A DNA stretch of 64,000 nt, from the NCBI GenBank assembly GCA_013297995.1, contig JAAFJB010000002.1, positions 1-64,000 on the forward strand, in the 5' to 3' direction. Made by a program: the position numbers and the translations under genes. Position 1 is the first letter of the stretch. Every line of letters starts with the position of its first letter. Of the stretch, positions 46,100-53,840 are shown one piece after another. The notes beneath the pieces were generated by a model, which did no database searches, was not told the origin of the DNA, and saw only the letters and a program-made list of their open reading frames with translations. The stretch comes from Chitinophagales bacterium. Its GTDB lineage: Bacteria > Bacteroidota > Bacteroidia > Chitinophagales > Chitinophagaceae.

Positions 46100-46699
46100 A
46101 TGCGAATAGCAGTTATTTTAATGCTACTTTTTTGTAGCATCACTTCAAAAGCTCAACAAAAAAAACATATAGATACAGTAGTTTTAAGAGCCGACTCTAC
46201 TTTCGAAAGCCTATTACATAGGAAGTTGTATAACTATCGTAACCATGTAAAATACCATATTGAAGAAAGAGGAAGAATTCGTGAGCTAATAGTGTATTTA
46301 GCTTCGGTACAAGATTTAGTAACCGGGCATAAATTATATGGTATTAGAATAGACCAAAGAGGTAGCAGGAATCTTTTTACAGATGCCCCTATGACCAATG
46401 TAGAATATATTGATGAAGATGAAATAGACTCAGTAGTTGCCCACCTAAAAATGGTAAGGGATACAATCAAAATAAAAGAACCAGACAGTGAGCGGTATAC
46501 TGAATTTCGCTTTTTTACAAGATCTGGCTTTATGATTGAGTGCTACACAGGAGCCAATCGCTGGCGTTGTTTAATTCATTATGAAATTGGAAAAGTAGCC
46601 AATGATGTGTACCTAAACAACAACAATAGGTTAGATGAATTCATTGAAACAATTGAAGAAATTTCAAAAGAAATAAAATCAATGAGAAAAACGGAATAA
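46100..46699 (+). CDS. Secreted hypothetical protein
   Basis: A 199-residue protein with a signal peptide (MRIAVILMLLFCSITSKAQQ), so probably periplasmic or outer-membrane associated. The mature part is mixed alpha/beta, with ERYTEFRFFTRSGFMIECYTG and a C-terminal helix EFIETIEEISKEIKSM. No known family is recognised. It stands alone with no clear operon partner. Confidence 0.7.
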   Translation: MRIAVILMLLFCSITSKAQQKKHIDTVVLRADSTFESLLHRKLYNYRNHVKYHIEERGRIRELIVYLASVQDLVTGHKLYGIRIDQRGSRNLFTDAPMTNVEYIDEDEIDSVVAHLKMVRDTIKIKEPDSERYTEFRFFTRSGFMIECYTGANRWRCLIHYEIGKVANDVYLNNNNRLDEFIETIEEISKEIKSMRKTE

Positions 46700-46758
46700 A
46701 GCTATGAGTCAATTAAAAAATCATAAATTGATACAGTTTATTTTACAACCTCTATTTT

Positions 46759-47181
46759 TCATTCAGCAATTTCACTTATCAACTCTCTGGGCGTATAAAC
46801 AGGCAATAAAGGTATGCTTTGCTTTTGCAACTGTTTGTCACGTGATATGAAGTAATCTAGTTTATGATGAAGAGCAGTATAGTATTGAAGCGCATCTTCT
46901 ATATCGGTTATTTTGGAATGAAGGGCATTCAACACAATTTCATGGGGCAGATCAATTACGGTTACATCTGCCATAAGGGTTAACAACAATTCTTTTGCTT
47001 TTGTATTACCATAAGCTTTCGTTAGCCAGTAGCCAACAATATGTACAATCGAAGGTGTAATAAAAGCCAGAATAGTTCCGCTTACTGCTAATTCAATAAT
47101 CTTCTTAGACTGTTCATACTCATCACGCTTTAAGGTGAAGTCCAGCAATATGTTCGCATCTAGAAATACTTTAAAAGCCAT
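46759..47181 (-). CDS. PIN-domain toxin (VapC-like)
   Basis: A 140-residue PIN-domain ribonuclease. The acidic residues of the active site are visible in FLDANILLDF, in the central DIEDALQYY and in YFISRDKQL. PIN toxins of this kind cut RNA when the antitoxin is lost. The ATG at 47181 (MAFKVFLDANILLDF) was chosen; it overlaps the antitoxin stop by 11 bp, the usual coupling. A module with the gene at 47171-47416. Confidence 0.85.
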   Translation of the reverse strand: MAFKVFLDANILLDFTLKRDEYEQSKKIIELAVSGTILAFITPSIVHIVGYWLTKAYGNTKAKELLLTLMADVTVIDLPHEIVLNALHSKITDIEDALQYYTALHHKLDYFISRDKQLQKQSIPLLPVYTPRELISEIAE

Positions 47182-47416
47182 ACTGCTTCGCATTTTCTTT
47201 ATAGTACAAATCTTTTAGATCTTCTTTTTCAGCTATAACAGGTTTATCCAGTTTTTCAACTAGGTGAAGGATATTTTTACGCTTTGAGGGTTTTGTAACA
47301 GTCCTAAAATAAACTTCCACCAATTCAGAAACGCTCTGCTTTTGTTTTTCGGCATAGCTCTTTACATTTTCAAGTAAGCTATTCTCAATTGTCAGGTTTA
47401 ATCTCGCTTTCATCAA
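47171..47416 (-). CDS. DUF6364-like antitoxin
   Basis: An 81-residue protein whose N-terminus (MKARLNLTIENSLLENVKSYAEKQKQSVSELVEVYF) looks like a ribbon-helix-helix DNA-binding domain as in DUF6364-type antitoxins. The C-terminal part (LDKPVIAEKEDLKDLYYKENAKQYGF) would bind and block the PIN toxin. It precedes the toxin gene, and an inverted repeat just upstream of its start fits autoregulation. Confidence 0.78.
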   Translation of the reverse strand: MMKARLNLTIENSLLENVKSYAEKQKQSVSELVEVYFRTVTKPSKRKNILHLVEKLDKPVIAEKEDLKDLYYKENAKQYGF

Positions 47417-47422
47417 TCAAAT

Positions 47423-47449
47423 ATACGCATCTTTTTTACTTATGCGTAT
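47423..47449 (-). promoter_or_regulatory. Inverted repeat operator before the PIN module
   Basis: ATACGCAT (47423-47430) and ATGCGTAT (47442-47449) are perfect 8-bp arms separated by 11 bp, starting 7 bp upstream of the antitoxin ATG. Size and position fit a site for a ribbon-helix-helix dimer pair. Confidence 0.6.
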
Positions 47450-47529
47450 TAATAATTATTTAGAAAGAGTTCGAGCCCTAGTGGGTTTAGAAGAAATTAG
47501 TAATGGAATAGTAACAGACCAAGTTCATT

Positions 47530-47793
47530 TTAAGGAAAGTATTTGTAAATCTCTTTTCTACCTAAAACACGTATCAATTCTACAGTTCCATTTTCAAAAA
47601 TAAAACCAATCCGATATTCGCCCATTCTGATTCGATATGCATTTTTTAATCCGCTTAGTTTTTTGCATGAAGCTAATTCTGATAGTTTCTCTACTTGAGA
47701 TAAATTGACAATAACTCTGGCTAGCATGGTCTGGGCCACAGCCGGAAGCTTCTGCGCATCTTTCTCAAAAGATCTACGGATCTCTATATTCAC
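47530..47793 (-). CDS. RelE/ParE-family toxin
   Basis: An 87-residue protein with the RelE/ParE fold pattern: RRSFEKDAQKLP, a helix hairpin, then the beta-sheet motif KLSGLKNAYRIRMGEYRIGFIFENGTVELIRVLGRKEIYKYF. The YRIRxGxYRI pattern is typical. RelE members cut mRNA on the ribosome; ParE members poison gyrase, and sequence does not separate them here. The start overlaps the antitoxin stop by 4 bp. Confidence 0.88.
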   Translation of the reverse strand: MNIEIRRSFEKDAQKLPAVAQTMLARVIVNLSQVEKLSELASCKKLSGLKNAYRIRMGEYRIGFIFENGTVELIRVLGRKEIYKYFP

Positions 47794-47990
47794 TTAGCCT
47801 GTTTTAACCGCTTCAAAAAATCTGCTTTTTCGATTTTGGTCAGTAATGCAGTTTTTCTTCCTTTCTGCATGGCATTCACTAATGCAGCATCCTCTTCAGC
47901 TTCCGAATGAAACCCAATATTAAGGCTGCTCAAAAAAGCCACCACTACTTTTTCTTGTTGCTTATTTCGGGGATTAATTATAAGTGCCAT
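47790..47990 (-). CDS. Antitoxin of the RelE/ParE-type module
   Basis: A 66-residue protein directly upstream of the toxin gene with an ATGA overlap. The sequence (MALIINPRNKQQEKVVVAFLSSLNIGFHSEAEEDAAL, then KADFLKRLKQAK) resembles small Bacteroidota antitoxins without an obvious DNA-binding domain. The call rests mainly on gene order and size. Confidence 0.7.
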   Translation of the reverse strand: MALIINPRNKQQEKVVVAFLSSLNIGFHSEAEEDAALVNAMQKGRKTALLTKIEKADFLKRLKQAK

Positions 47991-48106
47991 GGTACGAATT
48001 TAAGATTTTTGATCACTAAATCAATATTTATTAAAGCTAAAAGTTTGTGACTATCTTTCAAATTTTATCCCAGAACATGATCTCACAATTTGAAGTCTAA
48101 ATTATT

Positions 48107-48229
48107 TCACTTATTATTATAACTACGTTTGCTACATTTATCTGAACAATATTTGGTCTTTGTGGTTCTTATTATAAACTTACAAATACAAAATTGACAG
48201 ATTCTTTCGATGCGGATATTAATACTCAT
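48107..48229 (-). pseudogene. Fragment of an excisionase-like zinc-ribbon HTH gene
   Basis: A 40-codon frame: MSINIRIERICQFCICKFII, then a second part ending TKYCSDKCSKRSYNNK. The CxxC...CxxxC pattern and the TTKTKYCS segment match the N-terminus of DNA-binding proteins that accompany integrases in Bacteroidota mobile elements; the HTH part that should follow is missing. Recognition is by memory of the family pattern. Lies in a region without intact genes. Confidence 0.5.
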
Positions 48230-48243
48230 TGTGTTTCGGTGTG

Positions 48244-48519
48244 TTAGGTTTCAGTTACTCTAAGTGTATCATGTTCCCCCAATCTTTCTTTAATCTGCTT
48301 TAGTTGCTCCCTTATATCAGTTTCTTTCAATACCACTTTTCTTATTTCTATAAAAACCCGCATAATGGCTATATTCATGTTTATTGCCTTCACTACATAG
48401 TGATATCTAGTAATAGGAGAAAAAAACTTGAAAATGTAACTTTTTAAATGTGCAGAGTCATCATGAGAACGGTCACATTGAATAAATCTCAAATCGTAAC
48501 CAGGAAAATCAAAGGTCAA
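48244..48519 (-). pseudogene. Remnant with an ORF6N-type C-terminal segment
   Basis: A 91-codon frame. The last part, INMNIAIMRVFIEIRKVVLK followed by QLKQIKERLGEHDT, matches the region after the ORF6N domain in Bacteroidota KilA/ORF6N proteins. The typical DNA-binding core is absent upstream, and the text after GEHDT leaves the family pattern and stops. The first ~47 residues are of unknown origin. Most likely a decayed gene, perhaps chimeric. Confidence 0.5.
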
Positions 48520-48928
48520 GGAACTAATAACTTATGATCAGCAGGCATAGAAATTGAGCTGTTTTGCTTTTCAGAAATCCGTTCAGATTGAAAAAATGGA
48601 TTATCCAATGACAATCTATAAACTACAGAATCCTTTTCAGCTGAGACGTTTGACCATTGCAAACGCTGCCCTTTGATTGCTTTGTATGTTTACGTTCTTT
48701 TTCCATAGTTTAGAGATAATGAGATTTACACTTATTATTTTCCAAAATAACTATAAAATCAAATTTTTATACCATTTTTTAATATAAAAAATGCATTTTT
48801 CTTGATTATCTGATAAACAAACAAGTATTAACGCAAAACAACCTTATACTTAAAAGCATAAAAAAAGCCCCATTTAACAGGCTTTTAAGGTGTTTACTAT
48901 AAATTTGGTAGAGGGTTGTTTCAGGCTA
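48520..48928. other. Gene-free region with decayed sequence
   Basis: No convincing ORF on either strand over 409 bp. Short open stretches on the minus strand end after a few dozen codons. The end nearest mnmE holds that gene's terminator. It looks like residue of the mobile-element scar described for 48107-48519. Confidence 0.4.
48860..48890 (-). terminator. Terminator after mnmE
   Basis: On the minus strand AAAAGCC and GGCTTTT form a stem around a 10-base loop, followed by a T-run, 39 bp after the mnmE stop. Confidence 0.75.
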
Positions 48929-50311
48929 TTACTTTCCGATACAAAACTTACTAAATATAAAATCTAATTGATCTTCGTGCGTAATTTGTCCCGTTATGTT
49001 ACCCAAATGATTCAGGCACTGCCGAATATCCAATGCCAGCAAATCGCCTGGTATATGGTTCTCCAAGCCTTCGCTTACTTCCGTTAATGATTGAGACAAT
49101 TGCAATAGCGCTTGATGGTGGCGTGCATTGGTAACGATGGTACTCTCCAATTGAATTCCACTTCCTATGGTTGCTGCCACCAATTCCTTTTTTAATACTT
49201 CAATATTCCACTGCGTTTTTGCTGCTATAAAAATACATTTTTTAAACCCCGCATATTTCATTGCCAAATCTTCATTAAAAGCTTCCGCTTTATTGCCTAC
49301 CAACAAATAATTAATCTGCTCTGCATCCATTTCTTTTACCAATTCCTGCAACTCCTCCACGCCCATTTCATCCACATCAAATAAATACAATACCAACTGC
49401 GCGGATCGCATTTTCTCTTTGCTCTTACTCACCCCTATCTGCTCAATCGTATCATTCGTATGCTCCCTTATTCCCGCTGTATCTATCAGCCTAAATAATA
49501 CCCCTTCTATATTCAACACTTCTTCAATAGTGTCTCTTGTTGTGCCGGCTATCTCACTTACAATAGCCCTATTTTCATTTAATAAAGTGTTGAGTAAAGT
49601 AGATTTGCCCGCATTTGGTTTACCTATTATGGCCACCTGTACGCCATTCTTTATTACATTTCCCAATCGGAACGAGGAAATCAATGCCTGAGTGGTTATC
49701 TGTAACTGGGTTATCAATTGCCTGAATTTTTCACGATCCGCAAAAGCCACATCTTCTTGTGAAAAATCCAATTCCAATTCTATCAAGGCAGAAAATCCAA
49801 TAAGTTGCTCTCGCAGTGCTTTTAAATCGGATGAGAAACCACCCCGCATGGTATGCAGTGCGGCTTTGCGACTGGCTTCTGTATTACTCGCTATTAAATC
49901 GGCTACTGCCTCTGCTTGTACAAGATCTAACTTGCCATTTAAAAATGCCCTTTGTGTAAACTCACCGGGCTTGGCCATCCGAACGCCTCGTGAAGTAATG
50001 CTTTCTATAATTTTTTCTTGAATATAGGGCGAACCGTGACAACTTATTTCAATAATATCTTCCCCCGTATATGATTTGGGTGATTTGTAAAGTGATAATA
50101 CCACTTCGTCTAGTACAACTCCTTCGTGTTTCAACAAACCCACTTGTAGGGTATGTGATGGCATCGCATTTAAATCCTTCGAAGGAAACAATTCATTCAT
50201 TACTTGAAAAGTTTTAGAACCACTCAATCGTATCACTCCTATAGCACCTATGCCTGGTGCTGTTGCCAATGCAACTATGGTATCATCCCAACCTTGTAAT
50301 AAAGTATTCAT
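48929..50311 (-). CDS. mnmE: tRNA modification GTPase MnmE
   Basis: A 460-residue GTPase which with MnmG makes the wobble U34 modification. The N-terminal tetrahydrofolate-binding domain begins DTIVALATAPGIGAIGVIRLSG. The G domain has GKPNAGKSTLLN, DTAGIREH and NKAE. The C-terminal FCIGK motif with the catalytic Cys is intact. The frame extends further upstream, but the ATG at 50311 (MNTLLQGWDDTIVALAT) is the family start. It ends the minus-strand run behind the TonB cluster. Confidence 0.96.
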   Translation of the reverse strand: MNTLLQGWDDTIVALATAPGIGAIGVIRLSGSKTFQVMNELFPSKDLNAMPSHTLQVGLLKHEGVVLDEVVLSLYKSPKSYTGEDIIEISCHGSPYIQEKIIESITSRGVRMAKPGEFTQRAFLNGKLDLVQAEAVADLIASNTEASRKAALHTMRGGFSSDLKALREQLIGFSALIELELDFSQEDVAFADREKFRQLITQLQITTQALISSFRLGNVIKNGVQVAIIGKPNAGKSTLLNTLLNENRAIVSEIAGTTRDTIEEVLNIEGVLFRLIDTAGIREHTNDTIEQIGVSKSKEKMRSAQLVLYLFDVDEMGVEELQELVKEMDAEQINYLLVGNKAEAFNEDLAMKYAGFKKCIFIAAKTQWNIEVLKKELVAATIGSGIQLESTIVTNARHHQALLQLSQSLTEVSEGLENHIPGDLLALDIRQCLNHLGNITGQITHEDQLDFIFSKFCIGK

Positions 50312-50431
50312 ATGTAAAGTTAGCAAATTCAACAGGAAGCAAAAAACAAGTACCAGCCCTAGCCGCATTTTAATAAACAAAAAATGCCCCTTCATTAGAA
50401 GAGGCATTCCGTAAAAGAATACTATTATTTT

Positions 50432-51259
50432 TTATTCTTCAGAAACCACAAAAGTTACTTGTTGTTTGTGACGATAAATTACGTTTCTCCCATTCTGTAC
50501 TGCGGGCTTCCAGTTTGGCCCTTTTGCAATTACACGAACGGCTTCTGCTTTGGTACCATAGCCTGGATCATTCTCCGCTACAACATCACTTACTTTACCA
50601 GCCTTATCTACTATAAAAGAAACTACAACGGTGTATTTACCTGGAGGAGCTCCATTATCTACCGGTATGCCACTATTTAAATTGCGTTCTAAATATCTTG
50701 CCCACTGGGAAAAACCACCCGGAAATTCAGCAGGAATTTGAACCACGGTAAATAGTTTGTCATAATCCTCATCTTGTTTGGGCGCTTCTACTACACCAGT
50801 ACCGCTTTCAACGGGAGGTGCTACTATACCATCATCTTTTGCACCTTCTTGGTTAATGGTACCAATCTTGGTATCTTCTAACTTATCTACTTCCTTAATT
50901 TCATCTTCTTCCTTCACTTCCTCATCTTTTACAATTTTAGGAGGTGTGAATTTGGTGATTTCTACTTTAGGAGGCTCTTGCTTAGGCGGTGGGGGTGGAG
51001 GTGGTTCTGGCTTTTTCTCTTCCTGTTTCACGTTCTCAAGGGACACATCCTGAACAATCTGTTCCACCTTACCTTTACTAGCATTGTTGGCAACAATATT
51101 ACCAACCAATACCAGTAGAATAACTACCACGGTTCCAACCAAAGCGTAAGCCATTCGCTTATTGTAGCTTTTGCGTAAGTCGTATGCGCCGTACTCTTTA
51201 TTCTTACCATCAAAGATGATATCGAGTACATCAGCCGTCATGATTTTATTTACATCCAT
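50432..51259 (-). CDS. TonB-family energy transducer
   Basis: A 275-residue TonB. Cytoplasmic N-terminus (DIIFDGKNKEYGAYDLRKSYNKR), one transmembrane helix (about 37-55), a proline/lysine/glutamate-rich periplasmic spacer (KPEPPPPPPPKQEPPKVEI), and the TonB C-terminal domain (about 175-275) with WARYLERNLN and YTVVVSFIVDKAGKVSDV. It passes proton-motive force to outer-membrane receptors. Last gene of the exbB-exbD-exbD-tonB run, all minus strand. Confidence 0.93.
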   Translation of the reverse strand: MDVNKIMTADVLDIIFDGKNKEYGAYDLRKSYNKRMAYALVGTVVVILLVLVGNIVANNASKGKVEQIVQDVSLENVKQEEKKPEPPPPPPPKQEPPKVEITKFTPPKIVKDEEVKEEDEIKEVDKLEDTKIGTINQEGAKDDGIVAPPVESGTGVVEAPKQDEDYDKLFTVVQIPAEFPGGFSQWARYLERNLNSGIPVDNGAPPGKYTVVVSFIVDKAGKVSDVVAENDPGYGTKAEAVRVIAKGPNWKPAVQNGRNVIYRHKQQVTFVVSEE

Positions 51260-51294
51260 TGTAAAAATATTAATAGGTTAACTATTGATTGATA

Positions 51295-51846
51295 TTATTT
51301 AGCAGAAGTAGATGCGCCAGCAGCATCCGAGATTTTCACCAACTGCTCTTCTCCATCTGAAATATCCACCAACGCGTATCTTTTCAGTACATTAATGGCC
51401 ATTTCATCTAAAATATCAATTAGGTTTTTATAATTACACTCGGAAGAAGGTTTCAAAATCACCACCAAATCCTTTTCAGGGGTATTGCGCTTTTTATCTA
51501 TCAACACATTCCTGATTTCCTTAAAGCTGGACGATTTAAAATTTGAACCATCTACTTTAAGTTGACCTTCATAATAAAAAACATTATTGTCTTTCCCCAA
51601 TAAAATAGTAATTACACCAGACTCTTTTGCCTTATTCTGATCCTCGGGTTTATCTGCATCCTTAGGTATGATGAGCTTCATAGCCGTAGGCTGGCTCATA
51701 GTTGTGGTGAAGATAAAAAACGTAATCAACAAGAAACCTAAGTCAACCATAGGTGTTAAGTCAACCCTGGTTGATAATTTTTTTCCTTTCTTAACACCGG
51801 GGCCTTTCTTATGACCACCGCCGCTGGAAGTATCCATTTCTGCCAT
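51295..51846 (-). CDS. ExbD/TolR biopolymer transport protein (second copy)
   Basis: A 183-residue protein with one N-terminal transmembrane helix (VDLTPMVDLGFLLITFFIFTTTMSQP); the Asp in PMVDLGFLL is the conserved proton-channel residue. The periplasmic domain follows. It is one of two ExbD paralogues in the cluster. A glycine- and lysine-rich N-terminus (GGGHKKGPGVKKGKK) is exposed to the cytoplasm. Confidence 0.92.
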   Translation of the reverse strand: MAEMDTSSGGGHKKGPGVKKGKKLSTRVDLTPMVDLGFLLITFFIFTTTMSQPTAMKLIIPKDADKPEDQNKAKESGVITILLGKDNNVFYYEGQLKVDGSNFKSSSFKEIRNVLIDKKRNTPEKDLVVILKPSSECNYKNLIDILDEMAINVLKRYALVDISDGEEQLVKISDAAGASTSAK

Positions 51847-51878
51847 GTCGGTAGAATTTAGTTTTCGTTAATAATAAA

Positions 51879-52529
51879 TTACTCTTCTCGCTTGTCGCCA
51901 CTTTGATTCATCTTCCACAAATCTGTTCCCTCAGGAGCAGCTTCTGGATTGGTTATCATCTGGAATTTTAAAATATCATTCTTTTTAAACGCATCAATAA
52001 CCGCTTTAAAAGAGGGATATTTAGATAGGTTATCACCCTTCAACAAGAATGCAGGTTCTTTCTGACCCAAATACGTGTCTTTTATCACCCGCATCCAAAC
52101 AGTCAACTCATTGTTGGCGGTATCTTTAACAGGTATCCCAGGTAATTTATCCCCTTTTCGTTGGTCTTCTGGCATGGCTAAGAAAGAAGCCAAACTTCCT
52201 AATGGAGCACCAAAAAATAGGGCTTTTTTAAATGCTTTCGCATCTAATTTCAAACCCCGGGTGGTATTTAATGTATTGGCCATGATTTCTTTTTTGTCCT
52301 CATCGTCCATTTCAAGAAACACTTTACCATCCTTATCTAATATCACCATTACATAATCTTTCTGAGGTGCTACTTTAGCTGCAACTGAGTTGGGAGTTGT
52401 TACTGCAATAGCTTCCGATGGCTTAAACTTGGTCGTTAAAATAAAGAACGACAACAAGAGAAAAGCTACGTCGCACATGGCGGTCATATCAATATTCGTA
52501 CTCTTTCGAGGCAATTTGGCTCTACCCAT
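51879..52529 (-). CDS. ExbD/TolR biopolymer transport protein (first copy)
   Basis: A 216-residue ExbD paralogue: IDMTAMCDVAFLLLSFFILTTKFKP carries the transmembrane helix with the conserved Asp in CDVAFLLL. The periplasmic part is longer than in the second copy. Two ExbDs beside one ExbB are common in Bacteroidota; they may form a mixed stator or serve different TonB proteins. Confidence 0.92.
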   Translation of the reverse strand: MGRAKLPRKSTNIDMTAMCDVAFLLLSFFILTTKFKPSEAIAVTTPNSVAAKVAPQKDYVMVILDKDGKVFLEMDDEDKKEIMANTLNTTRGLKLDAKAFKKALFFGAPLGSLASFLAMPEDQRKGDKLPGIPVKDTANNELTVWMRVIKDTYLGQKEPAFLLKGDNLSKYPSFKAVIDAFKKNDILKFQMITNPEAAPEGTDLWKMNQSGDKREE

Positions 52530-52597
52530 TGTTTTTGATTTAACTATTTCACTTTTATTAGATTCAAATGCTTACAGATTCCACAAATAATTATTCA

Positions 52598-53455
52598 TTA
52601 TTTGTAATTAGCTGCAAAACTTTGGGTTAAAGTAAAACCAGATTCATCAATACCGTAGGTAATTCCATCAATACGAGTGGTAAATACGTTGTAGAAAATA
52701 ATGGCAATAGCAGAAGTTCCAATACCCAATGCAGTATTAAATAAGGCTTCTGATATACCTTTCGACAGCTCACGAGCCGCATCTCCACCGCCTTCATCGC
52801 CCAATGCAGAGAACGACTTAATCATTCCCAACACCGTTCCAAATAAGCCCAATAGGGTTGCTACGGATGCAATGGTTGATAAGAATACCAAGTTCTTCTC
52901 TAACATAGGTAATTCCAATGCGGTTGCTTCTTCAATTTCCTTTTGAATATTCAATACTTTTTGCTCGGTTTCTAATTCAGTATTCGAAATCATTTCTTTA
53001 TACTTTTTCAATCCCGCTTTCATTACATTTCCTACTGAACCTTTTTGCTTATCACAAGCAGCCAATGCTTTATCTACTTCTTTATTGGCTAAATGGAATT
53101 GCACGCTGCGAACGAATTCAGCATTGTTGCCTGTACCAGTAGCTTTTACCACTGTTAACATACGTTCAATTACAAAAATCATTACAATTAAAAAGTTACC
53201 AATCAAAATAGGTACAACTATACCACCTTCATACATTTTACTTAAGCCTGTTTTTGGGCCTTTGTGACTAGGCCAAAATCCACCTGTTAAATCAGGTGTG
53301 GTAAAATTACTATCGGCACCCAGCCAAAATCTCCATAATACATAACCTAGTACAATGCCTAAAAATGGGGCAATCCATGAAATAATATTGCTGCTCTTCT
53401 TGGGTTGAGGGGAAGACGCGGATTTCACTGCAGCGGTTGGTTTAATTTCAGCCAT
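52598..53455 (-). CDS. ExbB/TolQ/MotA-type proton channel
   Basis: A 285-residue inner-membrane protein: helices at about 24-45, 77-100, 200-222 and 240-262. The conserved C-terminal region reads FLSTIASVATLLGLFGTVLGMIKSF and ISEALFNTALGIGTSAIAIIFYN. With ExbD it forms the stator powering TonB. First gene of the minus-strand cluster. Confidence 0.93.
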   Translation of the reverse strand: MAEIKPTAAVKSASSPQPKKSSNIISWIAPFLGIVLGYVLWRFWLGADSNFTTPDLTGGFWPSHKGPKTGLSKMYEGGIVVPILIGNFLIVMIFVIERMLTVVKATGTGNNAEFVRSVQFHLANKEVDKALAACDKQKGSVGNVMKAGLKKYKEMISNTELETEQKVLNIQKEIEEATALELPMLEKNLVFLSTIASVATLLGLFGTVLGMIKSFSALGDEGGGDAARELSKGISEALFNTALGIGTSAIAIIFYNVFTTRIDGITYGIDESGFTLTQSFAANYK

Positions 53456-53840
53456 GACTCAATTGGTTTTTGATTTTTTTAATATTACAAATGGTTTAAG
53501 AATGTGTCCCAACCAGCTTTTCAACCTTTGCAATTGCATTTTTGGGGGTTAAAAAAGCCAGAAAGAGAATACAAAATAGGGATTTTATTTAATGCAACAA
53601 ATTTGTTGGCAATATTATTTTGTTAGTTTTAATACCAACCCTTCCACCGCTCATCCATTATCACTTGGGAAATATATAATTGAATGGTGTACACAGCTAT
53701 CTTTATTGCCATTTATTCACTAAAATTTTCTTATAAAATGAGCCATAACTAGCATTCAATAACAACCTAGCTGTTAATTTGCGAAACAAAGTTCATCGGA
53801 GCTCTTTCCAAGTGGCCATTAAAACAATAAAAATTAATAC
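53456..53840. other. Divergent intergenic region, 385 bp
   Basis: Lies between the exbB start (minus) and the metalloprotease start (plus), so promoters for both should be inside. No TAnnTTTG match fits well on either strand. The one structured element is a perfect 14-bp palindrome CAACAAATTTGTTG at 53595-53608. Confidence 0.4.
53595..53608. promoter_or_regulatory. 14-bp perfect palindrome
   Basis: CAACAAATTTGTTG equals its own reverse complement. It lies 140 bp upstream of the exbB start and 232 bp upstream of the metalloprotease start, so a dimeric regulator could act on either. No protein can be named. Confidence 0.4.

Noticed and set aside
47442..47603. Small plus-strand frame starting MRINNYLERVRALVGLEEISNG between the two toxin-antitoxin modules
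   Set aside because: Its start lies in the operator-like repeat and its 3' half is antisense to the RelE/ParE-type gene; no family recognised.
51295..52529. Two exbD genes as an unusual duplication
   Set aside because: Paired exbD genes beside exbB and tonB are common in Bacteroidota.
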